From assembly GCA_015179025.1 (NCBI GenBank), contig WHUX01000311.1, positions 1-48,976 of the forward strand: a DNA stretch of 48,976 nt, in the 5' to 3' direction. Shown here in pieces: positions 33,690 through 44,504 of the stretch. The DNA is from Terfezia claveryi (Eukaryota; Ascomycota; Pezizomycetes; Pezizales; Pezizaceae). The stretch's first letter is position 1. Every line of letters begins with the position of its first letter. The position numbers were made by a program, and so were the translations under genes. The notes under the pieces were generated by a model. The model was not told the DNA's origin. It did no database searches and saw nothing but the letters and a program-made list of their open reading frames with translations.

Positions 33690-34540
33690 TGGCTCTAGAT
33701 ATTGGTGTTTTGCATGCTTTTGCTAGCTCTAGGTATTAGTGTTTTGCATGCTTCCACTGGTGCTATATATTAGTGTTTTGCATGCTTCTGCTGGCACTAT
33801 ATATTGGTGTTTTTCATGCTTCCGTTGGCTCTGTATATTGGTTTTTTCATGCTTTCGCCAGCTCTAGATATTGGTATGTTTTATGCTAGGAAGCATGACA
33901 GAAGTGGACACTACATGATGCAGACTAAGGTAGATGATTTCTCATATGGACGCGGATATACAAGCTAAGAAGGACCCCCGATTGCAGGCCCCAATTGCAG
34001 GCTCATATAGATATGAATATCTAGGCTAAGAAAGAACCACAATTGCATACTCATATGGATGTGGATATCCAGACTAATAGGGACTCCCGATCGCAGACTA
34101 ATAGGGACCCCCGATCGCAGGCTAATAGGGACCCCCGATTGCAGGCTCAAGGATATAAACGCTAGCTTGGTGAGTTGTTAATGGTACAAAAACTTACTTG
34201 TTTCGTGATGCATACTGTAGAAGCGGCGATTCTAGGCAATTAGTATTTTCATGGAATACAAGAAATCTTCTACTCCAAGCATTATGTTAACAGACCAGAA
34301 TATATACATAAGAAAAGCTCTGCCATCTCCCACTTGCTCAATCCTCCACTTGCCCAATCTCCCACTTACCCAATCCTCCGCTTACCCAATTCCTTGCTTA
34401 CTCAATCCCCCACTTGCTTAATCCCCATACCCACTTGCTTAATCCCCCGCTTGCTCAATCCTCATATCCACTTGCTCAATCCTCCACTTGCTTAACATCC
34501 TGCTAGCTCTTATATTGAATTCATACATGGGTGTGGCCCT
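33690..34540. repeat. Cluster of three minisatellites unique to this MITE copy
   Basis: (i) About six units of ~35 bp, gctctagatattggtgttttgcatgcttccgct, at 33680-33890. (ii) About five units of ~26 bp with aatagggacccccgatcgcag at 33970-34150. (iii) About ten units of 13-15 bp, cacttgctcaatcc, at 34325-34500. The seed of (i) exists once or twice in the other MITE copies (near 10680-10730). Confidence 0.75.
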
Positions 34541-34776
34541 GATCCAGTATGACAATGGGCATCTCCAATATTCTTTGACCAAATGTTGCTACAAAATTAC
34601 CTTCATATCGGATATGTCCCTATTTAGTACTTTTAATGTCGCTGTGGCCGCTGTGGTGTTGTGGTAAATCCTTGTTGCTATCCGTGACATTGAACAATTT
34701 AATCCCGTAACGGCCTGGTCCGTTGCGATATCCAGTCCATACCGGTATGGCCCGGATCCCGGAACGGACCAGAACA

Positions 34777-35340
34777 TATATATATGTGCGAGAAACTCGT
34801 GCTTTTGGAGACTTATATATATATAGGCGAGAAACTCGTGCTTTTAGAAACATATATATATGTGCGAGAAACTCATGCTTTTGGAGATATATATATATAT
34901 GTGCGAGAAACTCGTACTTTTGGAGACATATATATATATATGTGAGAAATCCATATATTCGCAGACTTATATGTGTTTGTGTGGGGGATCCATACATTCG
35001 CAGGCTTGTGTGTGTGTATGCGAGAAACTCGTGCTTTTGGAGACTTATATATATATGTGCGAGACACTCGTACCTTTGGAGACTTACATATATATGTGCG
35101 AGACACTCGTGCTTTTGGAGACATATATATATATGTGTGAGAAACTCGTGCTTTTGGAGATATATATATATATATGCGAGAAATCCATGCATTCGCAGAC
35201 TTATATATATATATGTGAGAAATCCATACATTTGCAGGCTTATATATATATGTACAAGAAACTCGTGCTTTTGGAGACATATATATATATGGACGAGAAA
35301 CTTGTGCTTTTGGATACTTATATATATATGCCTGTGAATG
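34777..35340. repeat. 39-bp TA-rich array right of central MITE
   Basis: About fourteen units, mostly gagaaactcgtgcttttggagac with TA spacers. Open frames of 204 and 295 codons cover it on opposite strands, again from periodicity. Confidence 0.87.
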
Positions 35341-35684
35341 TATGAATTCCTATGGGATATATCACAAAGCGTGAACTCCGCACATATCATAGTACTTGTC
35401 TCGTTCGCAGTACCACTACTATGATTTCCCAATATGACTATTACCAGGCCAGGCATTGAGTAGTATGGCACCCGCATGCGAAAGGGGGGCTGAGCGCCAT
35501 TAATCACTATCGTGCCACTTCTCTTATTCTCCCCTATCTCATTGTCTTCGGAAAGCCTAAATTGTCAGCCTTAGCAGTCGGCCTTGGCAACTATTGTTTT
35601 CCTGTATATATACTTCCCTTCCCTATGCTTTTTCCCTTTGCTCATTATTCCCAGCATATTATAGCGAGTATTAGAGTGAGCATT
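35341..35684. repeat. Inverted block of second foldback right arm
   Basis: Reverse complement of about 31410-31690 (shared: gatttcccaatatgactatt, ctgagcgccattaatcactat, gtcagccttagcagtcggcc). It ends in the 12-bp array where the next element inserted. Confidence 0.75.
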
Positions 35685-36009
35685 CATCAGCAAAAATTTT
35701 CTTACCTTGCAACGCGCCCGCAAGCATTGCAACGTCAATTTGTCTTTTTGACGTTGTCTGCATTGCTAATGCTTAGCTGTGCAGATCCTTCTTATATGCG
35801 TTACCAACTACATTGCGCGCACATTCTCATTTTTCTTTATAAGTTGGCTCAACGTCGTTCCCAACGCCACTCTTTCATGCAATTTGTTCCTAACGAGCTC
35901 TCTCTGCACATCATGTCCGTTGTCCACACTCTTAAGTATTCCTGACCCTTTTACTATGTACTACTAATACCTCATCTACTAGAACTACTACAATTCTATC
36001 GGACCACTA

Positions 36010-36310
36010 CAATCCTATCGGAGCACTACAATCTAGTCATTACCGACCGAATCCAGTCTATCACCGACTTAATCCAGTCTATTACTGACCGAATCCAGTC
36101 TATGTTCATGTTTACCACATACAGCTATTTCCTCCACCGTACTAGGTGGTGCCCATGCCTGGAGGAGCTCAAACCCGACACCACAGGGATTATTCCAACA
36201 CCAGCTATGAGCTGATTGTTAGACAGCGGGGGCTGGTCCTCAGACAGCGGGAACTGGTTCTGAGACAGCAGGAACTGGTTCTGAGACCGCAGGAACTGGA
36301 TTGGACATTA
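36010..36310. repeat. Two short minisatellites
   Basis: About three copies of cgaatccagtctattaccgac (20-base core aatccagtctattactgacc) at 36030-36110, then four copies of ~24 bp with gacagcaggaactggttctga at 36225-36305. Neither is shared with other elements in the window. Confidence 0.7.
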
Positions 36311-36454
36311 GGGGGCTCGCGAGAATAGGGGGCGCGCGGGTACCCTTCTTCAAAAGTGTGGCCGCCTGGGACTTAGAGTTTTTTTCCTGTCATTGCTTCA
36401 GAATACCGGTATACACTGATTTCTCTGATTATTTGCACCACTGTACGGAGGTTG

Positions 36455-36930
36455 TGTGCTCGCTCATTTTCTCGCTCATTTTCTTGCTCATTTTGTCGCT
36501 CATTTTCTTGCTCATTTGCGCGCTGAATTCTAGGCTGATTTGCTCGCTCGATTCCAGGCTGATTTGCTTGCTCGATTGCCGGCTGATTTGCTCGCCCGAT
36601 TCCAGGCTGATTTGCTCGCTCGATTCTAGGCTGATTTGGGCTGTGGATTCCAGGCTGATTTGGACGGTGGATTCCAGGCTGATTTGCACGGTCGGATACA
36701 TGGGCTATTTGCACTCTGATTTCTAGGGCTATTTGGACGCTGACTTCTAGGCTATTTGGACGCTGATTTCCAGGGCTATGTGCACGCAGATATATGAGCT
36801 ATTTGCACGCTGATTTCTAGGGCTATTTGCACGCGGGTATATGGGCTATTTGCACGCTGATTTCTAGGGCTATTTGCACGGTCGGATATATGGGCTATTT
36901 GCACGGTGATTTTAGGGGTGCGATCATAGT
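36455..36930. repeat. 24-bp minisatellite relative and ggctatttgcacg repeats
   Basis: Positions 36455-36700 hold units like gctcgctcgattccaggctgattt, clearly related to the MITE minisatellite at 4655-5400. Upstream, gggacttagag...cctgtcattgcttc also resembles the sequence beside the MITE array. From 36700, units of ~25-29 bp with tttctagggctatttgcacg follow. Confidence 0.8.
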
Positions 36931-37029
36931 TGTTTATTTAGCTAGATTTAGATATTATCATGAGAATCAAGACATTTTTGGAAATGCATAAAATGCAGGT
37001 GCGAGAGTAAAAGAGTGCAGTGTCGATGA

Positions 37030-37150
37030 CAACAGTGAGGAGGGGGTATTGTGCCTTCAGATGGTTACAGGTAATGAGCTTGCAATCACAACGTGAGGAG
37101 GGACTAGTCTGCCTTCTGAAGGTCACAAGTAATAGGCTCGCAATCATAAT
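37030..37150. repeat. Two direct ~70-bp copies
   Basis: acagtgaggagg...gccttcagatggttacaggtaatgagcttgcaatcaca is repeated, diverged, as acgtgaggaggg...gccttctgaaggtcacaagtaataggctcgcaatcataa. No coding signal. Confidence 0.6.
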
Positions 37151-38325
37151 GTTGAGTTGGGTGAAAGAGTGTTGGAAGCGGATGTGTGAAGAGGAAGACG
37201 TTGGGAATGGGGCACACAACGTCCGATTGCATATTGTGAGAGTGCGAGACGAGATTGAATTGTAAGTATCAGCATTGTAGGAAGTGCGTTATGTGAGAGA
37301 GATCTTATTGTAACGCGGAGTTTTGCAAATTGGCGTTGTGTGCACGGCGTGCACACAACGCAAGCTAAAATCTTTCTGATGTTAGAGCGAGAATTAGAGC
37401 AAGTATTAGAGCGAGAGTTAGAGCGATGGATACAATGAGAGTTAGAGCGAAGCTTAGTCCAAGAGTTAGAGTGTTGCTGCACAAATGTTCCATGTACATA
37501 TCTATTGCTAAATACCTCTCTGTATATATAATAATTGGCGAATACAATGAATATTTCTGCTACATGCATATTCAAAGGTTGCAAACTCGGCTATATAGCT
37601 GGCTGGTGTAAGAACGTAGCAGATGCAAGCTGTAAGCGGGTAATTTTTCCAAGTGCGTCGAGACAAAGGTTGCATGTATGCTTGCGTCCCAGGCACAGGG
37701 CCAACATCCCAGTGCGTCCCAGATGCGAGATCAACTGCCCAGCATTGGTGTTGCATCCCAGTCGAGGGGGCAACATTCCAGTGTGTCTAGATGCGAGAGC
37801 AACTGCCCAGCATTGGTGTTGCGTCACAGGCGAGGGGGCAACATTCTAGTGCGTCCAGACGCACAGGACGCACAGGACGCGTCCAGATGCTTAGTGGTAC
37901 GTCCTGACATACATTTTTTTTTGCTAATGGATGGAATTATATATAATAGGTACCGAACAATAACGACTTTTTATATAGCCCTATACCTATATATTGTATT
38001 CTAACATAAATATAGATACTAAGTTAAGGTGCTGGTACTATGTAGGCTTATTAATTCATAATATCTGTAAGTAATGGGGTCATACTAAAAGGAGGGGGGC
38101 AATTACATCCTTTTTGAGGTGGATTGGTATATATAATACCTTTATATGAGTTATCTAACTAGCTAGTATATACATATAATAGAGCATATTCAAGAGTATC
38201 AGGAAACAATTTACCAAGTCTGTAGAGAAAGTTTAGCTATTATAGTATCTTGGAATATATATTATAGCCAAGGTAGTTGATATAGATTACTCCACCATTA
38301 TGGATTAGTACTAGGTCAAAAACTA

Positions 38326-38518
38326 TACTATAGTCTGAATACAACAGTTTTTGGTCTAGTAATAATCCATAGTGGTACTATGATCCATATTAAATATTCC
38401 TGCTTGCTAACCCCCTTGTCACCTATCTCAACATATATCTTTAGGTCTACAAGGTGCTAGTATGACTAACTACATAACAATCAATAACTATATGATGATC
38501 AACATAATCCCTACCTCT
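38326..38518. mobile_element. Second mariner-like end, truncated by Gypsy LTR
   Basis: CAGTTTTTGGTCTAGTAATA at 38345 resembles the end of the element at 29436 in the same orientation. It therefore stands nearly back to back with the inverted end at 38325, separated by only ~19 bp. The sequence continues for ~170 bp and is cut by the Gypsy LTR at 38519. Confidence 0.45.
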
Positions 38519-39630
38519 TGTTATGGATGGAGGTTGGAAGGTAATTCCCGCGTCGACGTGGTAAACAACAACTTATTCTGGTTCGGGGTAACACCTGCGA
38601 TCGCAGGTGATGGACGCGAGTGTCGAGGTATCGCACACGTAGGGAGCTCTACGTGTGTGATCAGGTGCCTAGGGACTTCGGGCGAAATCAAAGTCGAGCG
38701 AGGTATCGAGGTCAAGGTTGAGAAGGCGAGGTAGTCTGAGCTACACTCAAGAATAGTGGTGCAGATATATTCGTATAACAACTAGGTACAGGAAGGTAGA
38801 CAAGTTGTTGTGTGGGGAAGAAAGAAATAAAATACAGACGGCAAGAATAGGCTTCTTTTATAGAGATCCTGTCTCCATCTCGAACAACACCTTTTTGGCT
38901 AACACAACGGTCTAGACAAAGCATAACGGAAGATGAACACGCAAGCCAGCTCACGGATACACGGATCCTGTGAGATCGTCGAGAATGAGGCGTCTGGCAA
39001 TAACGGATAATGCTGGTGCAAACAGAAGACCTGAAGAATTGTATATAAGCAAAGGTAAAATTTCTGATAAGCTAAAGAAAGAGTTTTGAGCGAGAGCAGG
39101 TTGTTCCCAATCTGAGAGTCGTGCCAGTTTTGGTTCGACTCTCAAATAAGGTCTGGGTCAAAATAGGGTTCGAGGGTTTCCGGGGTATTTCCTAAATCTG
39201 AGAGTCGTGCCAGTTTTGGTTCGACTCTCAAATAAGGTTCGGGTCAAAATAAGGTTCTAGGTTTTCCAGGGTATTTCCTAGTTTGAGAGTCGTGCCAGTT
39301 TTGGTTCGACTCTCAAGTGTCAAATCCATAAGCAAGCGACTAGGACTTCCGGGATGCGGTCAGATGTCGGCTAGCCAGGAGAGGCAGGGTCGAGAACATA
39401 GTCACATGATATACTTTGGCAAGTGCATGGGTTGTCGGCGATATCGATCGGGGTCAGGATCGTGATTCGAGAGGGTTTGTAACACTGCCTCCCTTGACAC
39501 ACGCGGCAACTGCTTCCGTGTGTCTTGTGTCCCCTGCCCTCTGCCCCTCTTGCCTCTTGCCCTTGCCTCCCGTCTCAGCCTCCCCCTAGTCACACACGTA
39601 GCATTCCTACGTGTATGTTATCCTATAACA
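38519..39630 (-). repeat. 3' LTR of minus-strand Gypsy element (1112 bp)
   Basis: On the plus strand it runs TGTTATGGATGG...ATCCTATAACA, so it has inverted TGTTAT/ATAACA termini. On the element strand the upstream neighbour is a polypurine tract (39635-39645) and then pol. The flanking 38514-38518 (cctct) should be one half of the target duplication; the other half lies beyond the window. Three repeated hairpins occur inside (see 39114-39314). Confidence 0.85.
39114..39314. repeat. Three hairpin-bearing ~86-bp repeats within LTR
   Basis: The segment gagagtcg-tgccagttttggtt-cgactctc occurs at 39114-39143, 39200-39229 and 39285-39314. Each has an 8-bp stem, and the spacing is ~86 bp. Intervening sequence (aaataaggttcgggtcaaaat) is repeated too. 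Position inside an LTR suggests possible enhancer, RNA packaging or structural roles, none proven. Confidence 0.8.
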
Positions 39631-39634
39631 GTAG

Positions 39635-39645
39635 CTCCCTCTTCC
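39635..39645 (-). other. Gypsy polypurine tract
   Basis: On the element strand, GGAAGAGGGAG lies four bases before the 3' LTR start (TGTTATAGG). This is the expected primer site for plus-strand synthesis. Confidence 0.75.
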
Positions 39646-39695
39646 AAGGATGAGCTCCTGCAAATCCAAGGCAGGATACCAAGTTCAAATTCTAC

Positions 39696-42600
39696 TCATT
39701 TAGGTAGAGTGCGAGGACGTGGTTTCGAGGGGTATGCAGTGTGGAATTTTTTCACAACACTAGGCACATTCGAAAACATATCGGCAGGTTCCCAGGTAAG
39801 CTCGTCATAGCCTACCCAACGGGTAAGGTATTCTAGTGTGCGACCGCGGAAACGAGAGTCGACGATTTCGTCCACTTCCCATTCGGGTTCATCCTCAATG
39901 ATCACAGGTGGTAGGGGAGGCTGGATTTGACCCGGAAGGGGGTCCGTGGAGGCAGGTTCGAGGAGTGAGACATGAAAAACTGGATGGATTTTTATAGATG
40001 CGGGGAGGTCGAGTTTATAGGCATGGGAGGAGACCTTCTGGATTATCCGGAATTTTCCCAACTTTTTGAAGTCAAGTTTTGTCGATGGGCGAGTTGTTTT
40101 AACATGTCGACGAAGTAACCACACTTGATCCCCTATTTCGAACTTAGGGGCCGGAATCCGAGATTTATTAGCTTGTTCGGAGTAGGTAGCTTGTGCCCAG
40201 ATCATTTCTGATCGAAGATGGGCGTCCAGCTCAGCAAGGCGGTCTGCGTATTCTTTGATCACTTTAGGGGCGGGTAGCTTGGCGGCGGGGTTCATGGTGA
40301 TCTGGTATTTGGGATTTTCACCGTACATAGCCTCAAAGAGGGTGATACCTAGGGTCGAGGATAAGGTATTGTTGTAGGAAAACTCAGCCATGGTGAGTAA
40401 TTCGGACCAGTTGTCTTGTTGATAATTACAGTGAGCCCGCAAGTATTGTTCTGCGATGGCATTGATTCATTCCGTTTGTCCATCAGTCTGGGGGTGGAAG
40501 GCTGTTGATACCTTCTGTTGAATCCCAACGAGGGAGGTCAAGGAGCGAGTGAATTTGGATACGAATTGAGTGCCACGGTCTGAGATGATCGAATCGGGAA
40601 TTCCGTATAGGCGAAAGACATTATCAAAGAAGAGCTTAGCAATCTGCTTGGAATTGGCGTCCATGTTAGTAGGTATATGGTATGCCATTTTTGACAATCG
40701 GTCAACTACAACCAATAAGGCATCAAATCCATTTGAGACGGGAAGGCCAGTAACAAGGTCCAAGGAGACAGATGACCACTTCTGAAATGGAACTTGAAGT
40801 GGTTTTAACAATCCATAGGGGGCATGGCGAGCTGGTTTAATTTGGGTGCAGGTATCACAATTTCGAAGGTATTGAGCTATGGTCTGGCGCATCTTTGGCC
40901 ACCAGTAGTCTCGTGATACCAATTCATAGGTGGCTGCTTGACCAGGGTGTCCCGCAGCTGGGTGGTCGTGGTAGGTACGGAGAATGTGGAGGTGTATTTC
41001 CGGGGAGTCAGGAACATAAACTAGACCATTAACGAGTATAAGTCCCTCCGAGAGCTGACATTTAGCCAAAGGGATTATCGGGTGTTTTCTGGCGCCGTTC
41101 TTGAGGGCGTGTATAATCTCGAGAGCGAGCTTGTCAGTCTTGAGGGCGGCAAGAATGTCTTCATTGTTAACGATTGAGGCTGCAGAAAGCGAAAATTTCT
41201 CGGCGGGTATTAGGGCCTGTGTTGGGCGAGCACGACCATCCCCTTCCTCAGGGAGGTCTCCAGATCTCCTGGTGAGTGCATCGGCTTTGGTGTTCTGGGT
41301 GCCGGGTCTGAAGACAATCTTGAAGTTATATTGGGCTATTTCCTGCGCACAACGAGCTTGTCGGCGTAAAAGCAAGGCTTTGGAGGTAAAGCTCTGTAGG
41401 TTGTGATGGTCGGTGAGGATAGTGAATGGTCGTGGGAGCTGGTGTAAGTAGATGTGCCATTTTTCAAGAGCCAGAATGATTGCTAGCAATTCCTTATCTC
41501 CAATGCCATAATTGCATTCAGCGGGTGACATTTTTTCCGAAATAAATGCAACTGGGTGCAGAACACATTTGCCATCTTTTGGGTGTTTCTGTGACAGGAT
41601 TCCGGAGGTGACATAATCTGAGGCGTCCGTTTCGACCAAGGTCTCGAGCTCAGGGTTGAAATGGCAGAGGATGGGTGCGGAGGTGAAGGTTTCCTTGAGA
41701 AGTTTAAAAACCTCTTCACATGAAGAATTCCAAACAAAAGGAACATCTTTTCGAAGCAAGTTAAAAAGAGGTTGGCAAAAAGCAGAATACTTATTGATAA
41801 ACCTGCGGTAAAAATTGGCGAATCCAAGAAAACACTGGATATCCTTAACAGAACGAGGGGTCTCCCAATTAAGAACTGCATTAACCTTCTCGGGGTCCAT
41901 TTCCAAGCCATACTCAGAGATGATAAATCCCAAGAATGAGGTTTTCTCAACCGAGAATTCGCATTTCTCTGGTTTTATAAATAACCCAGATTCCTTAAGT
42001 TTTTGGAGAACCTTTCGCACCTGTTCCTTATGTTCTTTTAGATTCCTTGAGTAAATCAAAATGTCGTCGATATAGCATACACAGAAGATATCGAGGTATT
42101 CACGGAGGGTATTATTCATGAATCGTTGAGTGGTAGCAGGGGCATTAGTCAACCCAAAGGGCATAACTAGAAATTCAAAAAGTCCGTACCGAGTGCGGAA
42201 GGCAGTTTTCCACTCATCACCTTCTTTAATTTGGATTTGGTTGAAGCATACACGTAAATCGAGGCGTGTAAAGTATTTGCATCCTCGAATCTGGTTCAGG
42301 GTTTCTTCGATGCGAGGTAGCGGGTTTCTATCCTTAATCGTGATATCATTTAGAGCACGGTAGTCAACACATAGATGTAAGGAACCATCTTTTTTTTTGA
42401 CAAATAGGACCGGAGAGGCTGTAGAAGAAGAACTGGCTCGTATGAAGGATTTGGATAAATTCTCGTCGATCCATTTGCGTACTTCCTTGAGTTCTGAGTC
42501 AGACATAGAGTACATGCGGCCAAAAGGAGGTTTGGCTCCTTCTTGCAAAGGGATAGTATAGTCAACGTATCGATGTGGGGGTAGTATTCGAGCTTCTTTT

Positions 42601-43495
42601 TCTGAAAAGAGAGCAAGATAATCATGATATTCAGAAGGGACCAATTTAGCAGCAGGTTCAACGGCCTCATCCTCGTCAATGGAGGCATATATTGCTGTAA
42701 TACAGAGGCGAGCATCCGGGTCTTTGATAGCAACCCGAAAAGCTGCTCTGGAAATAATTGATATCTGAAGTGGGTTAGTCGCGGGAGGTGTTTTCGGAGG
42801 GTGGGTTGGTAGGCAATGGGCATGGCAAAATCCGGAGGCGAAGGCGATGGTATTAACTGACCAGTCAATCGTTAGGTTGTGTCGCCTAAGCCATGTTTTT
42901 CCCACAATCAAGTCCCACCCGGCTAACTTGGTAACATGGAATGTGAGGGTTTCTTGATGTTGGTCGATAGAGAGTTTCAAGGTGCAAGTGTGTGTGATTT
43001 TTCCGATAGGTGAAGGTTTCCCATCAGCAAGTACGAGATCTTCCGGCTTGTTTTTCACGTCCAATGGCAAGTTCATGTTCATGGCATAGTCAATATCGAT
43101 AAACTGGGAGCTAGCTCCCAAGTCTACCATACACGTGGCAGAAAGCTCTTCATTGACTATACATGGCAAAGCAAGTTGGTCTTCAGACCCCAAATCATGA
43201 CAATCAGCAGAAAGCACAGCAATTCTAGAAATTCGCAACGCATTTGCAAGGCGCCGTCGATGAGCTAGTTGTTGACGAGACTTACGAGAAACCAAAGGTA
43301 ATACATAACCAGTACCTTCTAAGTGGACTTCCTTCAAAACAGAAAATGAATTAAACACATGGACAGGGTCATGGACAGGATTGATGGCGCCAGGTTGCAT
43401 CCTGGCACTCTCTGATCGGCCATCATTGATCAGAGAGTACGTTCGTTTTTGACAACTCAAAGAGATTGTTGATGGTGGTATCGGGAGAGGCAGTG
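39696..43495 (-). pseudogene. Chromoviral Gypsy pol, nonsense codon in integrase, 5' end cut off
   Basis: Retrotransposon polyprotein fragment. Domains: aspartic protease with MVDLGASSQF (~residue 130); reverse transcriptase with LDLRVCFNQI, MPFGLTNAPA and YIDD (~480); RNase H with ETDASD, KELLAI and TDHHNL (~600-700); integrase H2C2 zinc domain (HDHPAAGH...CDTC); integrase core with SLDLVTGLP, ISDRGTQF and the last acidic residue in TDGQTE. A TGA (40467-40469) follows that glutamate at once. The same frame continues to 39696 and ends in a chromodomain (WEVDEIVDSRFRGR...WEPADM). The upstream gag part is missing because another Gypsy LTR begins at 43496; the apparent start codon at 43511 and its first five codons lie in that LTR. 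Apart from the single stop, pol is open, so inactivation is recent. Confidence 0.93.
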
Positions 43496-44499
43496 TGTCA
43501 CGGGGTGACATCCAGCCCTACCAAAGGTACTTGGGCCCTTATAGAACGACCCTAGAATCTATATGAACTCTAGGTACACTCTTAGCAGTATGGTGCAAAC
43601 GTTTCTAATACTTATCTATAAGAGTTAAGTATATGAAACGAGTATGAACCTCGGAATAGTTTATAATCTTCCTAGATGGTTAAGACCCTTATGGAACGTC
43701 CATAGACCCTTGAGGGAGCTACAGTTTAAGTTTCATAAGAATCCGATTAACGGTTCAATTGTTATACTCAGATTAATATGCTGACTATATGCATATATAT
43801 GCTAGCTATATTAGCTGTTACCCTGAAGTCTTGGCGTTACCCTGAATATTGAATTATTACCCTGAAGTGCAGGAAAATAATTCGGTAAAAATAACTAAAA
43901 AAATGAAGGACCGAGGGTGCACTTTAAACCAAAGTGCGTCCGGTGACACTATAAGGGAGTGCGGCCAGGACAGAGGTCAAAGGTAGGGCCAAAACATAAA
44001 GTTCTCCGAATTTGATGTTTCAAGGTTCTATCTAGGCCTACTCTTCGTCCTGATTCCATTTCTGCAATCCTTTTTATGATCGGAGTTAAACTCATGGAGA
44101 TATAAGACTTTTAATATGGTCATATAGGTCCACAAGGAGGTTTACTTATTATTGGTAATAACTTTGTGAATAATTTGGGTATTGCGATAAACTAAGATTC
44201 TATAATCTTCTATGCGTTGATACCTTTCCAATGGTAATCTACTTGTGACTCACGGTTCTCTATTCATAGAGTTATGTGCAGTTGAAAATTATTTTCAATG
44301 GACACTAGACACTATTAAGTGAATATTGCCGGAAACATAATTAGATGCCTTCGGATATTGTCGGATGGTAATTCGATAGTATCGGGGATTGGTAACGTAT
44401 CTGAAATTGAATTTAGTTGTCTCGGATAAGAATTCTTTAATGGGATAAGCGAGCTATAAGCGAAGTACATATAACATGCAGACATGAGAATATTCTCTA

Positions 44500-44504
44500 C
44501 GTTC
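44500..44504. other. TRIM target-site duplication CGTTC (left)
   Basis: CGTTC at 44500-44504 is repeated exactly at 46129-46133, immediately outside both LTRs. Confidence 0.9.

Larger units (their letters stand above)
32560..34776. mobile_element. MITE-like element at centre of second foldback
   Basis: Left end TATTCCAGTCCATTCTGGGA is a transition-mutated form of TGTTCTGGTCCGTTCCGGGA; right end is cccggaacggaccagaaca. Order matches 9282-11222: palindromic end, 24-bp minisatellite (33118-33385), block with gtcggttggggctcctcc, then the block near 34570-34700. About 850 bp of extra minisatellites (33690-34540) replace the segment around 10720-10900, giving 2217 bp. Confidence 0.75.
35685..37381. 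mobile_element. Nested 1.7-kb element with CATCAG ends and hairpins
   Basis: It sits inside the 12-bp array, which resumes afterwards (…agagtgagcatt | CATCAG … CTGATG | ttagagcgag…). Left end CATCAGCAAAAATTTTCTTA and right end, inverted, CATCAGAAAGATTTTAGC are similar. A 9-bp-stem hairpin lies near the left end (35730-35756), and a perfect 13-bp-stem hairpin with a 3-base loop lies at 37333-37361, about 20 bp from the right end. Inside are several minisatellites, including the 24-bp family. No protein gene is recognisable. The ends resemble those of the enclosing foldback element, so it may be a shorter member of the same group. Confidence 0.55.
30805..37928. mobile_element. Second foldback-like element (7.1 kb)
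   Basis: Left end attagtaaaaataatatttgc and right end gtatgtcaggacg-type sequence (plus strand acattttttttttgctaat region) are degenerate inverses and resemble the ends of 2403-20808. Arms mirror each other: terminal block (30840-31240 / 37500-37900), 12-bp array (31290-31400 / 37375-37450), unique block (31410-31690 / 35341-35670), 39-bp array (31690-32559 / 34777-35340). A MITE-like element lies at the centre (32560-34776). The right arm carries a further insertion (35685-37381). No transposase is seen, and no target duplication is clear. Confidence 0.55.
29436..38325. mobile_element. Tc1/mariner-like element split by a foldback element
   Basis: Left end TA|CAGTTTTTGACCTAGTACTG and right end CTAGGTCAAAAACTA|TA are inverse to each other and bounded by TA dinucleotides, as expected of the Tc1/mariner superfamily. 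Inverted similarity continues for about 365-395 bp (29436-29800 against 37929-38325). Without the insertion at 30805-37928 the element would be ~1.77 kb, a normal size. The middle (29800-30804) is AT-rich with no intact transposase frame. The right terminal repeat differs from the left by many C-to-T and G-to-A changes, so it is a decayed copy. Confidence 0.6.

Noticed and set aside
37331..37381. Helitron 3' end (hairpin near a terminus)
   Set aside because: The hairpin is followed by ...CTGATG and not CTRR at the boundary, and the left end has a matching inverted terminus, unlike a Helitron.
43496..43511. ATG at 43511 as true start of Gypsy pol
   Set aside because: The first codons belong to the LTR of the other Gypsy element that begins at 43496. 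The frame is open by chance across the junction.
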